Below are positions 6,810-15,481 of a stretch of DNA of 48,576 nucleotides, in pieces (the first letter of the stretch is position 1; every line of letters begins with the position of its first letter). The stretch is from contig CAMFKP010000028.1 of assembly GCA_945957385.1 (NCBI GenBank), forward strand, positions 1 to 48,576. The letters run 5' to 3'. This DNA comes from an uncultured Aeromonadaceae bacterium (GTDB taxonomy: Bacteria; Pseudomonadota; Gammaproteobacteria; Enterobacterales; Aeromonadaceae). A program made the translations under genes and the position numbers. The notes beneath the pieces were generated by a model. It saw only the letters and a program-made list of their open reading frames with translations, was not told the DNA's origin and searched no databases.

Positions 6810-7361
6810 ATGCGCCGCTCTGTTTCGGTCACCCTGTTGGTGGCCAGCCAACTCGCCCTGTGGGGCAACACGCCGGCCCTGGCCGACGCCAAGGACAATT
6901 GGGACCATTTCTCCGATTATGCGACCTATTCGCTGGCCGCCACCGCGCTGGCATTGCCCGCCTGGGACAAGGATTGGGAAGGGATCAAAGAGGCGACCTA
7001 CAGCATGGGCGCCGCCGGCATCGTCGGTGAAATGGCCAAGGCGGCGGTGCATGAACAGCGCCCGGACCACTCCGGGGATGACAGCTTTCCGTCGAACCAT
7101 GCAGCGGTGGCCTTTGCCGCGGCCACTAACCTGACGATTCGCTACGGCCAGCAGGCTGCACTGCCAAGTTTTGGCGTTGCCTCGGCAATCGCGCTGGGCC
7201 GGGTGCAGGCCGACAAGCATTACTGGCATGATGTGCTGGCGGGTGCGGCACTGGGATCGTTGTCGGGCTATCTGCTGACCACCAAACTGGATGACGATCT
7301 GGCACTGATGCCGCTGTTGTCACCCCACGAAACCGGTCTGCTGGTGACGATGCGCTGGTAG
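6810..7361 (+). CDS. PAP2-family phosphatase, periplasmic
   Basis: A 183-residue protein with a signal peptide (residues 1-25, ending PALA). All three type-2 phosphatidic-acid phosphatase motifs are present: KAAVHEQRP (KX6RP), FPSNHAA (PSGH variant with Asn for Gly) and GRVQADKHYWHDV (SRX5HX3D, with Gly for the first Ser). The histidines act as nucleophile and acid-base catalyst. Likely substrates are lipid phosphates or undecaprenyl diphosphate, or a soluble phosphate ester. The start at 6810 is chosen because it begins the signal peptide and has AAGGATA upstream; an earlier ATG at 6765 would mask the signal. Confidence 0.8.
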   Translation: MRRSVSVTLLVASQLALWGNTPALADAKDNWDHFSDYATYSLAATALALPAWDKDWEGIKEATYSMGAAGIVGEMAKAAVHEQRPDHSGDDSFPSNHAAVAFAAATNLTIRYGQQAALPSFGVASAIALGRVQADKHYWHDVLAGAALGSLSGYLLTTKLDDDLALMPLLSPHETGLLVTMRW

Positions 7362-7480
7362 ATTTATTGGATAACTTGTTGATTTTTAATCGTTGTCATA
7401 TCCGTGTCGCATCGCTGTCGTCACGTTTTGGGGTCATTTGACGCAGCATGAGCCTGAACTTCGAACCCAAGGACGACAAC

Positions 7481-7960
7481 ATGATAGTGCGTAAATTAAG
7501 ACTGCAACGCGGTTGGTCACAAGAACAGCTGGCCACGCTGACGGGACTGAGTATCCGGACGATACAGCGTATCGAACGCGGCCAGAGCCCGGGTCTTGAT
7601 TCACTCACGGCACTGGCGGCGGTGTTCGAGGTTTCCGTTAGCGAACTTCAACCCCGACAGGAGCAGGATATGCACTCAACAACCCCAGCCGACTATGATG
7701 AGCAAGAACAGAAGGCGTTGGCCTATGTACGCGACATCAAAGCCTTTTACAATCATCTCATTACCTACCTGATCTCAACTGCACTGCTGTTTGTCATTAA
7801 CTTCATAACCAATCCAGATTACATCTGGGCTTTCTGGCCGATGCTCGGCTGGGGCGTCGGTATCCTGTCGCATGGCATGCATGTGTTCGAGCTGTTCAGC
7901 TTCTTCGGCCCGCAATGGGAAAAGCGCCAGGTCGAAAAACGCCTCGGCCGCCGTTTGTAA
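7481..7960 (+). CDS. XRE-type HTH fused to a 2TM domain
   Basis: A 159-residue protein. Residues 1-57 are a Cro/CI-type helix-turn-helix with the core RGWSQEQLATLTGLSIRTIQRIERG. After a linker, residues about 85-150 form a 2TM domain: two hydrophobic helices (LITYLISTALLFVINF and WAFWPMLGWGVGILSHGM) followed by the charged tail WEKRQVEKRL. This pairing suggests a membrane-tethered DNA-binding regulator, but the signal and targets are unknown. The start at 7481 is preferred over 7448 because AAGG lies about 8 bases upstream and family proteins begin MIVRKLRL. Confidence 0.75.
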   Translation: MIVRKLRLQRGWSQEQLATLTGLSIRTIQRIERGQSPGLDSLTALAAVFEVSVSELQPRQEQDMHSTTPADYDEQEQKALAYVRDIKAFYNHLITYLISTALLFVINFITNPDYIWAFWPMLGWGVGILSHGMHVFELFSFFGPQWEKRQVEKRLGRRL

Positions 7961-7984
7961 TTCGCCACAACGCGCTCTTCCTCA

Positions 7985-8022
7985 TCGCAGGCCACATCCG
8001 TTAGCCGGATGCCGGCCTGCGA
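7985..8022 (+). terminator. long hairpin after the HTH-2TM gene
   Basis: TCGCAGGCC (7985-7993) pairs with GGCCTGCGA (8014-8022), and an inner ATCCG / CGGAT pair extends the stem. There is no T-run. It contains GCCGGATGCCGGC, also found downstream of the gene ending at 9515, so it could be a REP-like element rather than a simple terminator. Confidence 0.45.
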
Positions 8023-8185
8023 CATCACGCACAGGCATAGCAGCCAATTCGCCACTGTGCTGGATCTGGCCTGGATTTCATGTTGGTATCACGCACGGAT
8101 TCTATCGAGCCCCGCCGCCGTGTCATATCCAGGTCGGCCCTGGACGCCCGATGCCATTTCAACCCGTTGATATCAAGGAAGAAGC

Positions 8186-8827
8186 ATGAAATACCCGTTA
8201 CTGACATTGTCTGCACTGCTGCTGTTGTCCACTCAGGTTCCCGCCTTGGCTGCCGATACGCTGGCCACTCAGGTACTTGGGAAATGGTGCATGAATACCG
8301 AAGAGTATGCTGGTGAACTCTCGGTTAACGGCAGCCTGTTTGAGTTCCTGGCCGATGGTACCTACATCGCCAAGATGCCCACAGAATCCAAAGACCGTTA
8401 TACCGTCGAGGGCAATACACTGCATCTGGATAATTTTGGCGATCTGCAGGTGTTGTCGATCAGCAAGGACGAGATGAAGGCCAAGGCCTATTCCACCTAT
8501 CACTTCACGCGCGATAGCTGTTTACCGATCGTCGCCGAGGCGATGAAGCTGACCGAGCTCAACAACGCCATCATTAAAAAAGATCTGGCGACGGTAAAAA
8601 GCCTGGTGGCCGACGGGGTGAAGATTAGCCAGCCTGACACGCGCTCCAGCCAGCGTAGCACGCCATTGATGGTGGCCATTAAATACGGGGATCTGGAGAC
8701 GGTAAAATACCTGCTGTCACTGAAACCGGATCTGGCACAAACCAATGCCATGGGAGAAACGGCGCTGGATATCGCCAAGAAGAGTGACAATCCTGACCTC
8801 CCGGCGCTGATTCAAGCGGCGCAGTAA
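8186..8827 (+). CDS. periplasmic ankyrin-repeat protein
   Basis: A 213-residue protein with a Sec signal peptide (residues 1-22, ending PALA). Residues about 28-110 form a small beta domain (LGKWCMNTEEY, FEFLADGTYIAKMP) like lipocalin-type domains that measure residual content. Residues about 122-213 hold two to three ankyrin repeats (AIIKKDLATVKSLVADGV, STPLMVAIKYGDLETVKYLL, GETALDIAKKS). Ankyrin repeats bind proteins; no partner is visible. AAGGAAG just upstream fixes the start. Confidence 0.75.
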   Translation: MKYPLLTLSALLLLSTQVPALAADTLATQVLGKWCMNTEEYAGELSVNGSLFEFLADGTYIAKMPTESKDRYTVEGNTLHLDNFGDLQVLSISKDEMKAKAYSTYHFTRDSCLPIVAEAMKLTELNNAIIKKDLATVKSLVADGVKISQPDTRSSQRSTPLMVAIKYGDLETVKYLLSLKPDLAQTNAMGETALDIAKKSDNPDLPALIQAAQ

Positions 8828-8890
8828 TGCGTCCAGCGCCTTAGCGTTAACATCCGGCTCGGCATCATCGCAGAGCGGGTTGCTCGTCAG

Positions 8891-8937
8891 CATGGCGGCT
8901 TGCCGGTTTTGCCCCCGGTTAGCCGCCATACTGTTTT
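8891..8937 (+). terminator. probable terminator of the ankyrin gene
   Basis: ATGGCGGCT (8892-8900) pairs with AGCCGCCAT (8921-8929), with an inner CCGG / CCGG pairing, followed by a short TTTT run. Confidence 0.5.
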
Positions 8938-9008
8938 GTATTTCTGGATCCACAACCGGTTATGCCAAGCCAGGCTAACCGCGAGCCATCATGCAGGAGC
9001 CTGCAACC

Positions 9009-9515
9009 ATGTCATGTCATCAACTGACTCTGCGCCGCTGGCGCCCCGGTGACGAAGCCGCACTGTGGCAGCTTAAATACCGCACCATTCACAGCATCAA
9101 CCGCCGCGACTATAGCGCGGCGCAGTGCGCCGCCTGGGCACCCGAGGATCTGGATCCTGTCTTGTGGCAACAACGGGTTGCCGGCATGAATCCATACGTT
9201 GCCGAATTAAACGGGGAATTGGCCGGCTTTGCCGATCTGCAGGCGGATGGCTATATCGACCACTTTTTCTGCGCCGCGCACTGCCAGGGGCGTGGTGTTG
9301 GCCGAGCCCTGATGCAACAGTTGATGGCCGCCGCCCAGGCGCGTGGCCTGTCGCGCCTCTATTCACATGTCAGCCTGACGGCGCGACCGTTCTTCGAACA
9401 CTGCGGTTTTGTGGTACGAGCGCAGCAAGAGGTATCGATCCGCGCTGTAACGCTGACGAATTTTGTCATGGAATATCAGTGTGGGCCGGGCGTTGCCGTG
9501 CACGCCGCGGAGTAA
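9009..9515 (+). CDS. GNAT-family N-acetyltransferase
   Basis: A 168-residue GNAT protein. It shows the N-terminal LTLRRWRPGDEAALWQL helix, the strand PYVAELNGELAGFADLQ, the acetyl-CoA loop CQGRGVGRALMQQL (Q/RxxGxG/A) and the late strand RPFFEHCGFVVRAQQEV. It is closest in layout to the YafP-like acetyltransferases, several of which have a similar YSAAQCAAW segment. The substrate is unknown. The start at 9009 is preferred because CAGGAG lies about 10 bases upstream; ATG 8991 overlaps that ribosome-binding site. The following 255 bases (9516-9770) hold no supported gene. Confidence 0.8.
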   Translation: MSCHQLTLRRWRPGDEAALWQLKYRTIHSINRRDYSAAQCAAWAPEDLDPVLWQQRVAGMNPYVAELNGELAGFADLQADGYIDHFFCAAHCQGRGVGRALMQQLMAAAQARGLSRLYSHVSLTARPFFEHCGFVVRAQQEVSIRAVTLTNFVMEYQCGPGVAVHAAE

Positions 9516-9770
9516 GTAAGAGCTGCCGGATGCCGGCTTGGTCTTTGCGGCGCGCTGATACCGGGCTTTGCCGATGTCAGCAACCATCCGTGCCGGCAAC
9601 TGGCGTGGGTTTAGGGCAACTCCACAACCCAGGCCAACGGCCCGCCGTCTTATTGCCGCACCGGGATGGTCGCTACCGGCTGGCGCAGGCGGCGCGTTAC
9701 CGTGCAGGTGACTGCTCCCAGCAACGGGCTGTGGTAAAGTGGCGCCCCGTTTAACCATCTGGCGTCTGAT

Positions 9771-10688
9771 ATGTCCTGCCCTACTGCACCCGCGCCTCAC
9801 TGTGCTGCTGATGCTTCCCGAGCCCTGGCCCACGCCAGTACTGTGGTGTTGGGGGCCGGGGACTGGCCAACACTGCTTGATGCATTATGTGCCCGCTTTC
9901 CAGCCATCGAACGCGTGCAATGGCAGCAGCGCATTGTCGAGGGCAAGGTGCTGGATCAGCGGCAGCAACCCATCGCCTTGACCACGCCGCACCACGCCGG
10001 CACCCGACTGTATTACTTTCGGGAGGTCACGCACGAACGGCCGGTGCCGTTTAGCGCGCAGATCCGCTATCAGGATCAACATCTGCTGGTTGTCGACAAG
10101 CCGGCGTTCTTGCCGGTGATCCCCGGCGGCCACTTCGTGACGCAGACCTTGCAGTACCGGCTGATGCAGCAGCTGGACAATCCCGATCTGCAACCGCTGC
10201 ATCGCCTCGATCGCCATACCTCAGGATTGGTGTTGTTCTCGCTGGATAGACGCAGTCGTGCCCAGTATCAGGCACTTTTTGCGCAACGGGCCATCGACAA
10301 GACTTACGAAGCCATAGCGCCCCCCTTGCCAGCGCTGCGCTTTCCACACACCCGCCGCTCACGTATCGAACGCGATACCCAGTTCTTCCGTTCGCAAGAG
10401 GTAGCCGGCCCAACCAATGCCGAAACCCGCATCGAGGTCATGGCGCGTAGCACACAACGCTGGTACTACCGGCTGCAGCCAGTCACGGGCAAGAAACATC
10501 AGTTACGTCTGCATATGGCAGCACTGGGAGCCCCGCTGGAAAACGACGCCTTCTATCCACGGGTCGATGATGCCCTGGCCGAGGATTACCAACGGCCGTT
10601 GCAGTTGTTGGCGCGTTCACTCGCGTTCACCGATCCGTTAAGTGGCCAGCACCACCATTTTTCCAGCCAGCTGACGCTGGCCTGGTAA
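9771..10688 (+). CDS. RluA-family pseudouridine synthase
   Basis: A 305-residue enzyme that isomerises uridine to pseudouridine in rRNA or tRNA. The signature HRLDRHTSG at residues 144-152 carries the catalytic Asp147. The flanking LLVVDKPAFLPV (near 108) and GKKHQLRLHMAALG (near 240) motifs are also family hallmarks. There is no S4 domain; the N-terminal 80 residues are short and unlike RluC/RluD. Single-domain members of this type modify 23S rRNA or tRNA, and the precise site cannot be read from sequence. Confidence 0.85.
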   Translation: MSCPTAPAPHCAADASRALAHASTVVLGAGDWPTLLDALCARFPAIERVQWQQRIVEGKVLDQRQQPIALTTPHHAGTRLYYFREVTHERPVPFSAQIRYQDQHLLVVDKPAFLPVIPGGHFVTQTLQYRLMQQLDNPDLQPLHRLDRHTSGLVLFSLDRRSRAQYQALFAQRAIDKTYEAIAPPLPALRFPHTRRSRIERDTQFFRSQEVAGPTNAETRIEVMARSTQRWYYRLQPVTGKKHQLRLHMAALGAPLENDAFYPRVDDALAEDYQRPLQLLARSLAFTDPLSGQHHHFSSQLTLAW

Positions 10689-11001
10689 CCTCAAGCGCCA
10701 CGGCTAGCTCAGCGCTAACAAGCGACAGACTGACGACGCAAGGTTTCGATTGAGGCCAGCGCCTCCGTCTGTGTCGTTATGCAAAATAAAATCCCGCCCA
10801 ATGCATATAAATCTAAATTTTGGACTATAAAGAAAGCGATTTCAGCGCTTTGTTAAAACCTGTTATGAATTTGGTAGGCGTTCGCCTCATATGACGCTAG
10901 CATGCCATCAGCACGGTCAAAAAAGGGGCAGCCGCAATCCGCTGAGCATGCCACCCAATAAATAACACGAATAACCTGCCGGTCCGCGGGAGAGCACATT
11001 C
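10689..11001. other. intergenic region with an attC-like element
   Basis: No gene seen. A 70-bp element at 10713-10782 starts CGCTAAC and ends GTTATGC, with inner arms ACAGAC (10725-10730) and GTCTGT (10767-10772). It resembles a lone integron attC site but may be chance. The rest is AT-rich and probably holds the promoter of the diguanylate cyclase. Confidence 0.35.
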
Positions 11002-12522
11002 ATGGACGTTGATTTACTACCGGTCATTACGACCCTGTTGCTGGGGACTGCGGCACTGAGCCTGACCTCGGCGTGTTATGCCTTTCGACAGAATCACTAT
11101 CCAGTGGCAATCTGGTGTGGCTGGCTGATGCTCGCCGTTGCGCTCTATTGCAGCGGTTATGCCGGTGAATTGGCCAGCCACAGCGTAACAGAAGCCGATT
11201 TCTGGATCCGGCTGCAGTTCTTCGGCGCCGCCTACCTGCCGGCCTTCATCATACTGCTGACCCTCAGCTACCAACGTCAATCACACCCTCCGCTCGTAGT
11301 CGCCGCTCTATTGATGACGTTATCTTCGGTTACACTGGTGCTGGTATTGGGCAATGACAGCCACCACCTGGTCTATTGGATGGACGGCATCACGCGGCAA
11401 AATAACCTGTCGCTGAGCCAATTTCGCATCGGCCCGGCCTATTATCTTCATCTGGTCTACCTGGCTATCAGCTGGGTGATTACAAATGCTCTGCTGTGGC
11501 GCCATTACCAGCGGCATGCCGCCTACCGCACGCCCATCCTGCTGATCATCGCAGGCGTGACTGCCCCCTGGCTTGGTTACCTGATCAATATCGTCAACTA
11601 CAGTACGCTGCCGCTGGATCTATCGCCGATGTGTTTTGCTGTCACCAGCCTCTGCTTCTGGATTGGTCTGTTTCGTTACCGCTTCACCAATGTGGCACCG
11701 ATTGCACGCGACCATCTGTTTGAAGCGTTGAATAAACCCCTGTTGGTACTCAACGAACAGTTGCAGATTGTCGATTTCAACCACAAGGCGCTGGAGCTGG
11801 CCCCCGCACTCGGCGCCGACATGATTGGCCAAGATGTCAGCCAACTGCCCTGCCTGCCTCCCGGGTTACACCATCTGCGCCACAGCCAGAATGAGGTGGA
11901 GTTGCTGGAGTATCGCTACGATGATCGGGCCTGGGAGCTCGCCATCTATCCACTGCATCTGAATCAGCAAACCGCACAGGGTTATATTCTGGTATTTCAG
12001 GAAGTGACCGCGCGCGCCACGCTGATTGAAACCTTGCGAACCCAGGCCGAGCGCGACACCCTGACCAACCTGTTCAACCGGCGCGTGGTGATGGAATATC
12101 TGACCTTGCAGATGACCAGCGCCACGGCCGAACAACCACTCAGCGTGATCCTGTTCGACATCGACCACTTCAAGTCGATCAACGATCAGCAGGGCCATAT
12201 CGCTGGCGATATGGCGTTATGCCAGATTGCCAGCTTGTTGCAGCAAACGCTGATGTCGACGGGTATCGCCGGACGCTATGGGGGGGATGAGTTCTTGCTG
12301 GTACTGCCCGCGACCTCTGCCGAACAGGCTGCGCACTACGCCCACGAGCTGAACCGGCGTAGCCAGCAACAGTTGGGGATCAGCCTGAGCCTGGGCTTGA
12401 GCCAGACCCAAGGCGGCGAAGCGGCCACCGAACTGCTACAACGCGCCGACTTGGCGCTGTATCAGGCCAAGTCCCGCGGGCGCGCCCGGGTTGAATCCCT
12501 TCTGCTCGCCTGTGACGCTTGA
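11002..12522 (+). CDS. membrane diguanylate cyclase (7TM-PAS-GGDEF)
   Basis: A 506-residue inner-membrane protein. Residues 1-225 hold about seven hydrophobic helices of the 7TM sensor type found in histidine kinases and cyclases. Residues about 232-340 are a PAS-like domain (LLVLNEQLQIVDFNHKALEL). Residues 345-500 are a GGDEF domain with RDTLTNLFNRR and an intact GGDEF active site at 427-431. It should make c-di-GMP from two GTP in response to an unknown ligand or membrane signal. The inhibitory RxxD site normally five residues before GGDEF is absent, so product inhibition may be missing. A strong hairpin follows at 12526. Confidence 0.88.
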   Translation: MDVDLLPVITTLLLGTAALSLTSACYAFRQNHYPVAIWCGWLMLAVALYCSGYAGELASHSVTEADFWIRLQFFGAAYLPAFIILLTLSYQRQSHPPLVVAALLMTLSSVTLVLVLGNDSHHLVYWMDGITRQNNLSLSQFRIGPAYYLHLVYLAISWVITNALLWRHYQRHAAYRTPILLIIAGVTAPWLGYLINIVNYSTLPLDLSPMCFAVTSLCFWIGLFRYRFTNVAPIARDHLFEALNKPLLVLNEQLQIVDFNHKALELAPALGADMIGQDVSQLPCLPPGLHHLRHSQNEVELLEYRYDDRAWELAIYPLHLNQQTAQGYILVFQEVTARATLIETLRTQAERDTLTNLFNRRVVMEYLTLQMTSATAEQPLSVILFDIDHFKSINDQQGHIAGDMALCQIASLLQQTLMSTGIAGRYGGDEFLLVLPATSAEQAAHYAHELNRRSQQQLGISLSLGLSQTQGGEAATELLQRADLALYQAKSRGRARVESLLLACDA

Positions 12523-12525
12523 TCA

Positions 12526-12557
12526 ACAGTAGAGGCGACATTCGTCGCCTCTACTGT
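12526..12557. terminator. bidirectional terminator between convergent genes
   Basis: A 14-bp perfect stem, ACAGTAGAGGCGAC (12526-12539) with GTCGCCTCTACTGT (12544-12557), and an ATTC loop. It lies between the diguanylate cyclase stop and the convergent chemoreceptor stop. Confidence 0.7.
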
Positions 12558-12581
12558 TTGTGTCAGGATCGCGCATACAGG

Positions 12582-13922
12582 CTATTCCTGTAGCGAGTGC
12601 GTGACATGACTGACCGCCTCGACGACCGAGTGAGCCTGTTGTTGAATATCGGCGATCACCTGGCCAGCCTGCTGTACCCGTTCAACCCCCTGTTCAGCCT
12701 GTTGTCGATTCGACTCCATTCCAGCGACCACAGCTTGAGTCAGTTGGTGATTGTGTTTGACCACCTCAACAATCTCTTCAGTCGCCTTGCTGGTTCGAGA
12801 TGCCAAACTGCGCACCTCATCAGCCACAACGGCAAAGCCGCGTCCCAGCTCGCCCGCGCGCGCCGCCTCAATCGCCGCATTCAGCGCCAGTAAATTGGTC
12901 TGTTCAGCAATGCCGCGAATGGTTCCAACGATGCTGCTGATGCGATCGGACTGTTGATTCAGGGCCGTGATATCGGCTGTGGCCTGCTGTAGTTGCGCCG
13001 CGATCGATAACATCATCTGCGCGCTGTCATTCACCACCTCTCGTCCATGCCGGGTACTGTCACTGGTCTGGAGTGCCGACACATAGGCTTGTCGAGCAGC
13101 TTCACTTTCCAGCTGATTCTTGCGGACTTGCGGGGTTACATCGGTCGCAAACTTGACGATCTGATAAAGCTTGCCGGATTCATCAAATATCGGGTTATAA
13201 GTCGCCCGCAGCCAGATCACGTCACCATGACGGGTTCTTCGCTCAAACAGACCGCTGATAAACTCTCCCCGGTTCAGTTGTGCCCAAAAGGCATGATATT
13301 CACTGCTTGCAGTCAGCTCGGGACTACAGAATAACCGGTGATGTTGACCACGAATTTCGGCCAGCCGATAACCCATCGCATGCTCGAAATTCTCATTGGC
13401 AGTCAACACCTCACCCTGCGGGTTGAAGGCAATCACGGCCATCGAACGATTGATAGCAGTCACCAACGCATTCTGCTGCTGAGCTCGCTCCACCGCAGCG
13501 GTAATATCCGCAGCCAGCTTGATCACTTGGGACACGCGGCCATCGGCTTCGCGTACCGGCATATAACTCGCCTCAAGCCAGACCGCACGACCGGATTTGG
13601 TTTGACGCAGAAATTTATCAGTGACGCTCTCACCTCGCGCCAGACGCTGCCAAAGCTGCTGATAATCGCGGCTTGCAACCAGTGCGGGAGCACAAAAAAT
13701 ACGATGATGCTCTCCCTGAACCTCTTCCAACCGATATTCCATCAATTGCAGGAATTTGTTATTCGCATCGATAACCACACCTTGCGGAGTGAAGACAATC
13801 ATCGCCATCGCTTCGCGAATGGCGGCAAAGCGCGCGCTCAATGCCTGGTTCGCCTGCTGACAGGCGATTTGATCTGCTCGCTGTCTACGCCACTGAAACA
13901 TACTCTTCTCCCCTGAACTCAT
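12582..13922 (-). CDS. methyl-accepting chemotaxis protein, double PAS, cytoplasmic
   Basis: A 446-residue chemoreceptor with no membrane segment. Two tandem PAS domains (about 25-145 and 147-270) share the pattern HHRIFC...FWAQL..G.F...F.R....G...WL.A.Y, like the Aer2/BdlA-type receptors that bind haem or FAD. The C-terminal signalling domain carries the canonical hairpin tip [20 protein letters not shown] near 335-354. It probably signals redox or oxygen to CheA. Both ATGs near the start (13922 and 13901) have a GGAG/GAGG at good spacing; the longer form is given. The C-terminal tail after the hairpin is short, so the methylation helix is truncated compared with Tsr. Confidence 0.85.
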   Translation of the reverse strand: MSSGEKSMFQWRRQRADQIACQQANQALSARFAAIREAMAMIVFTPQGVVIDANNKFLQLMEYRLEEVQGEHHRIFCAPALVASRDYQQLWQRLARGESVTDKFLRQTKSGRAVWLEASYMPVREADGRVSQVIKLAADITAAVERAQQQNALVTAINRSMAVIAFNPQGEVLTANENFEHAMGYRLAEIRGQHHRLFCSPELTASSEYHAFWAQLNRGEFISGLFERRTRHGDVIWLRATYNPIFDESGKLYQIVKFATDVTPQVRKNQLESEAARQAYVSALQTSDSTRHGREVVNDSAQMMLSIAAQLQQATADITALNQQSDRISSIVGTIRGIAEQTNLLALNAAIEAARAGELGRGFAVVADEVRSLASRTSKATEEIVEVVKHNHQLTQAVVAGMESNRQQAEQGVERVQQAGQVIADIQQQAHSVVEAVSHVTHSLQE

Positions 13923-14093
13923 CTCAACACCTCACTCTTGCTCGCAAGGTGTGAGGAACACTGGCAGCGCTGTGCATGCAACAATCTCATCGGATAATGG
14001 TGGGTGATAACACAGGGTTAAGCCAGTGAGCGTCAGGTTAAAATCTGATTTGGAACAATGGGTTCTATTACGTTGTGCCTGCAAATATGGATC

Positions 14094-14115
14094 AGCGGGC
14101 CATGAAAAGCCCGCT
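14094..14115 (-). terminator. weak hairpin after the doxX gene
   Basis: AGCGGGC and GCCCGCT with an 8-base loop, 16 bases past the DoxX stop on the minus strand. There is no T-run. Confidence 0.35.
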
Positions 14116-14130
14116 CAGATAGCGACTGTT

Positions 14131-14553
14131 CTAGCCGCGAGTCGTTAGCCCGGACAGACGAATGCTCGGCCACAATGCATAGGGTCCGTCCCCCAACAGC
14201 GCCAGCACCAGTTGGCTCGCTGCCCAGAATACTGGAAACTCCCAGCCGCCATTGGGACTGGAGAAGACCCAGCCGTTCCCGGCATGGACTACAGCGGCGC
14301 CCAGAATGACTGGGAGCTGCAACAGCGCAACCCAACGGACCTGAACACCGGCAATCAGCAACAGACCGCCACCCAACTCGGCCGCCATCGTCAGCCAGGC
14401 AAATGCAGCCGGAATACCCAGCGAAGCAAAATAACCAACCGTACCAGCCGGCGTAAACACCAGTACCTTTAACAAACCATGAGCAACAAACATCACGCCC
14501 AGGCTCAAGCGCAGCAACAGGGCGGCATAAGCCGCATTCCGCATTTCCATCAT
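14131..14553 (-). CDS. DoxX-family membrane protein
   Basis: A 140-residue inner-membrane protein with four hydrophobic helices and the DoxX hallmarks LLRLSLGVMFVAHGLLKV near the N terminus and a later NGWVFSSPNGGWEFPVF loop. DoxX proteins are poorly understood quinone- or stress-related membrane proteins. The start at 14553 is supported by GGAG 5 bases upstream; longer forms read into the upstream gene's tail. It follows the YgiD-like dioxygenase gene by 38 bases on the same strand, so the two are probably co-transcribed. Homologous pairs of this kind occur widely, often beside a LysR regulator as here. Confidence 0.8.
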   Translation of the reverse strand: MMEMRNAAYAALLLRLSLGVMFVAHGLLKVLVFTPAGTVGYFASLGIPAAFAWLTMAAELGGGLLLIAGVQVRWVALLQLPVILGAAVVHAGNGWVFSSPNGGWEFPVFWAASQLVLALLGDGPYALWPSIRLSGLTTRG

Positions 14554-14591
14554 GATCTCTCCATAGTTAGCAAACATGGCCCATGGCCGAA

Positions 14592-15365
14592 TTATTCGCC
14601 GGTGCCCCATTGCACCGAGCGGTGTGAAAACGAACCGAATTCGAAGCCGGTGACCGGAAAATGCATCACCTCGTGTCGTTCGGTAGCCCCTAATGCGACA
14701 AACAACGGCAGCAGGTGTTCTGGCGTCGGCACCGACTCATTCGCTCCAGGGGCGGATGCCCAGGCGTGCAGTGCCTGACGATCATCACGCTGCAGCTTCT
14801 CCGCCAACCATTCATCGAAAGCCCGCGCCCAAGGCGCCACAACGCCGTCAGGAGTCCACTGTCGCAAGTTGTGTGTAATCAGACCACTGGCCATGATCAA
14901 CACCCCTTCCGCACGCAGTGGTGCCAGTGCCGCCCCCAGCGCCAGCAACTCATCCACATCCTGGCTGGGCAGCGAAATCTGCAATACCGGGATATCGGCT
15001 TGTGGATACAGTCCCAGCAGCGGGATCCAGACGCCGTGATCCCAGCCGCGCTCCGGTCGCTCACCAAAGGCAATGCCGGCCTGCAGCAGTTGTTGCCGGA
15101 CACGGGATGCCAGTGCCGAGGCACCGGGAGCCGGATAGTTCAGTTGATAATACGCCTCGGGGAAACCGTAGAAGTCGTAAATCAGCGGCGCCGTTTGCGC
15201 CGTGCCGATCATCAGCGGACGAGTTTCCCAATGGGCCGAAATCACCAAAATCGCCTGGGGACGAGGCAGGTTTGTCCCCCATTGCTGCCATTCCAGCAGA
15301 CGTTGTGGTTGCTCCAACGTCAGTGGGCTGCCATGACCTATAAACATCACCGGCATACGGGCCAT
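14592..15365 (-). CDS. ygiD: extradiol dioxygenase, 4,5-DOPA type
   Basis: A 257-residue class-III extradiol ring-cleavage dioxygenase of the YgiD/LigB type. It opens the ring of catechols such as L-DOPA with O2 and a metal. Four family histidines are visible: in FIGHGSP, SAHWET, GWDHGVW and GLITHNL. The length fits E. coli YgiD. The start at 15365 is chosen for the strong AAGGAGGG 5 bases upstream. It is the first gene of a two-gene unit with doxX and is divergent from a LysR gene 116 bases away. The physiological substrate is unknown; the gene symbol is by homology only. Confidence 0.8.
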   Translation of the reverse strand: MARMPVMFIGHGSPLTLEQPQRLLEWQQWGTNLPRPQAILVISAHWETRPLMIGTAQTAPLIYDFYGFPEAYYQLNYPAPGASALASRVRQQLLQAGIAFGERPERGWDHGVWIPLLGLYPQADIPVLQISLPSQDVDELLALGAALAPLRAEGVLIMASGLITHNLRQWTPDGVVAPWARAFDEWLAEKLQRDDRQALHAWASAPGANESVPTPEHLLPLFVALGATERHEVMHFPVTGFEFGSFSHRSVQWGTGE

Positions 15366-15481
15366 CGGACCCTCCTTATCAGTCACTGCTTGGGCGATTG
15401 CCCGGATGTCGTCATAATAAGGTTTCCACTAATTACGTTAAGCCCGCAAAAATGGCACTCAATGTTGATGAAATGGCAACC

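Noticed and set aside
6209-7229. Long minus-strand frames opposite the two-TM and PAP2 genes
   Set aside because: Antisense shadows; no motif, while the + strand proteins have signal peptides and active-site motifs.
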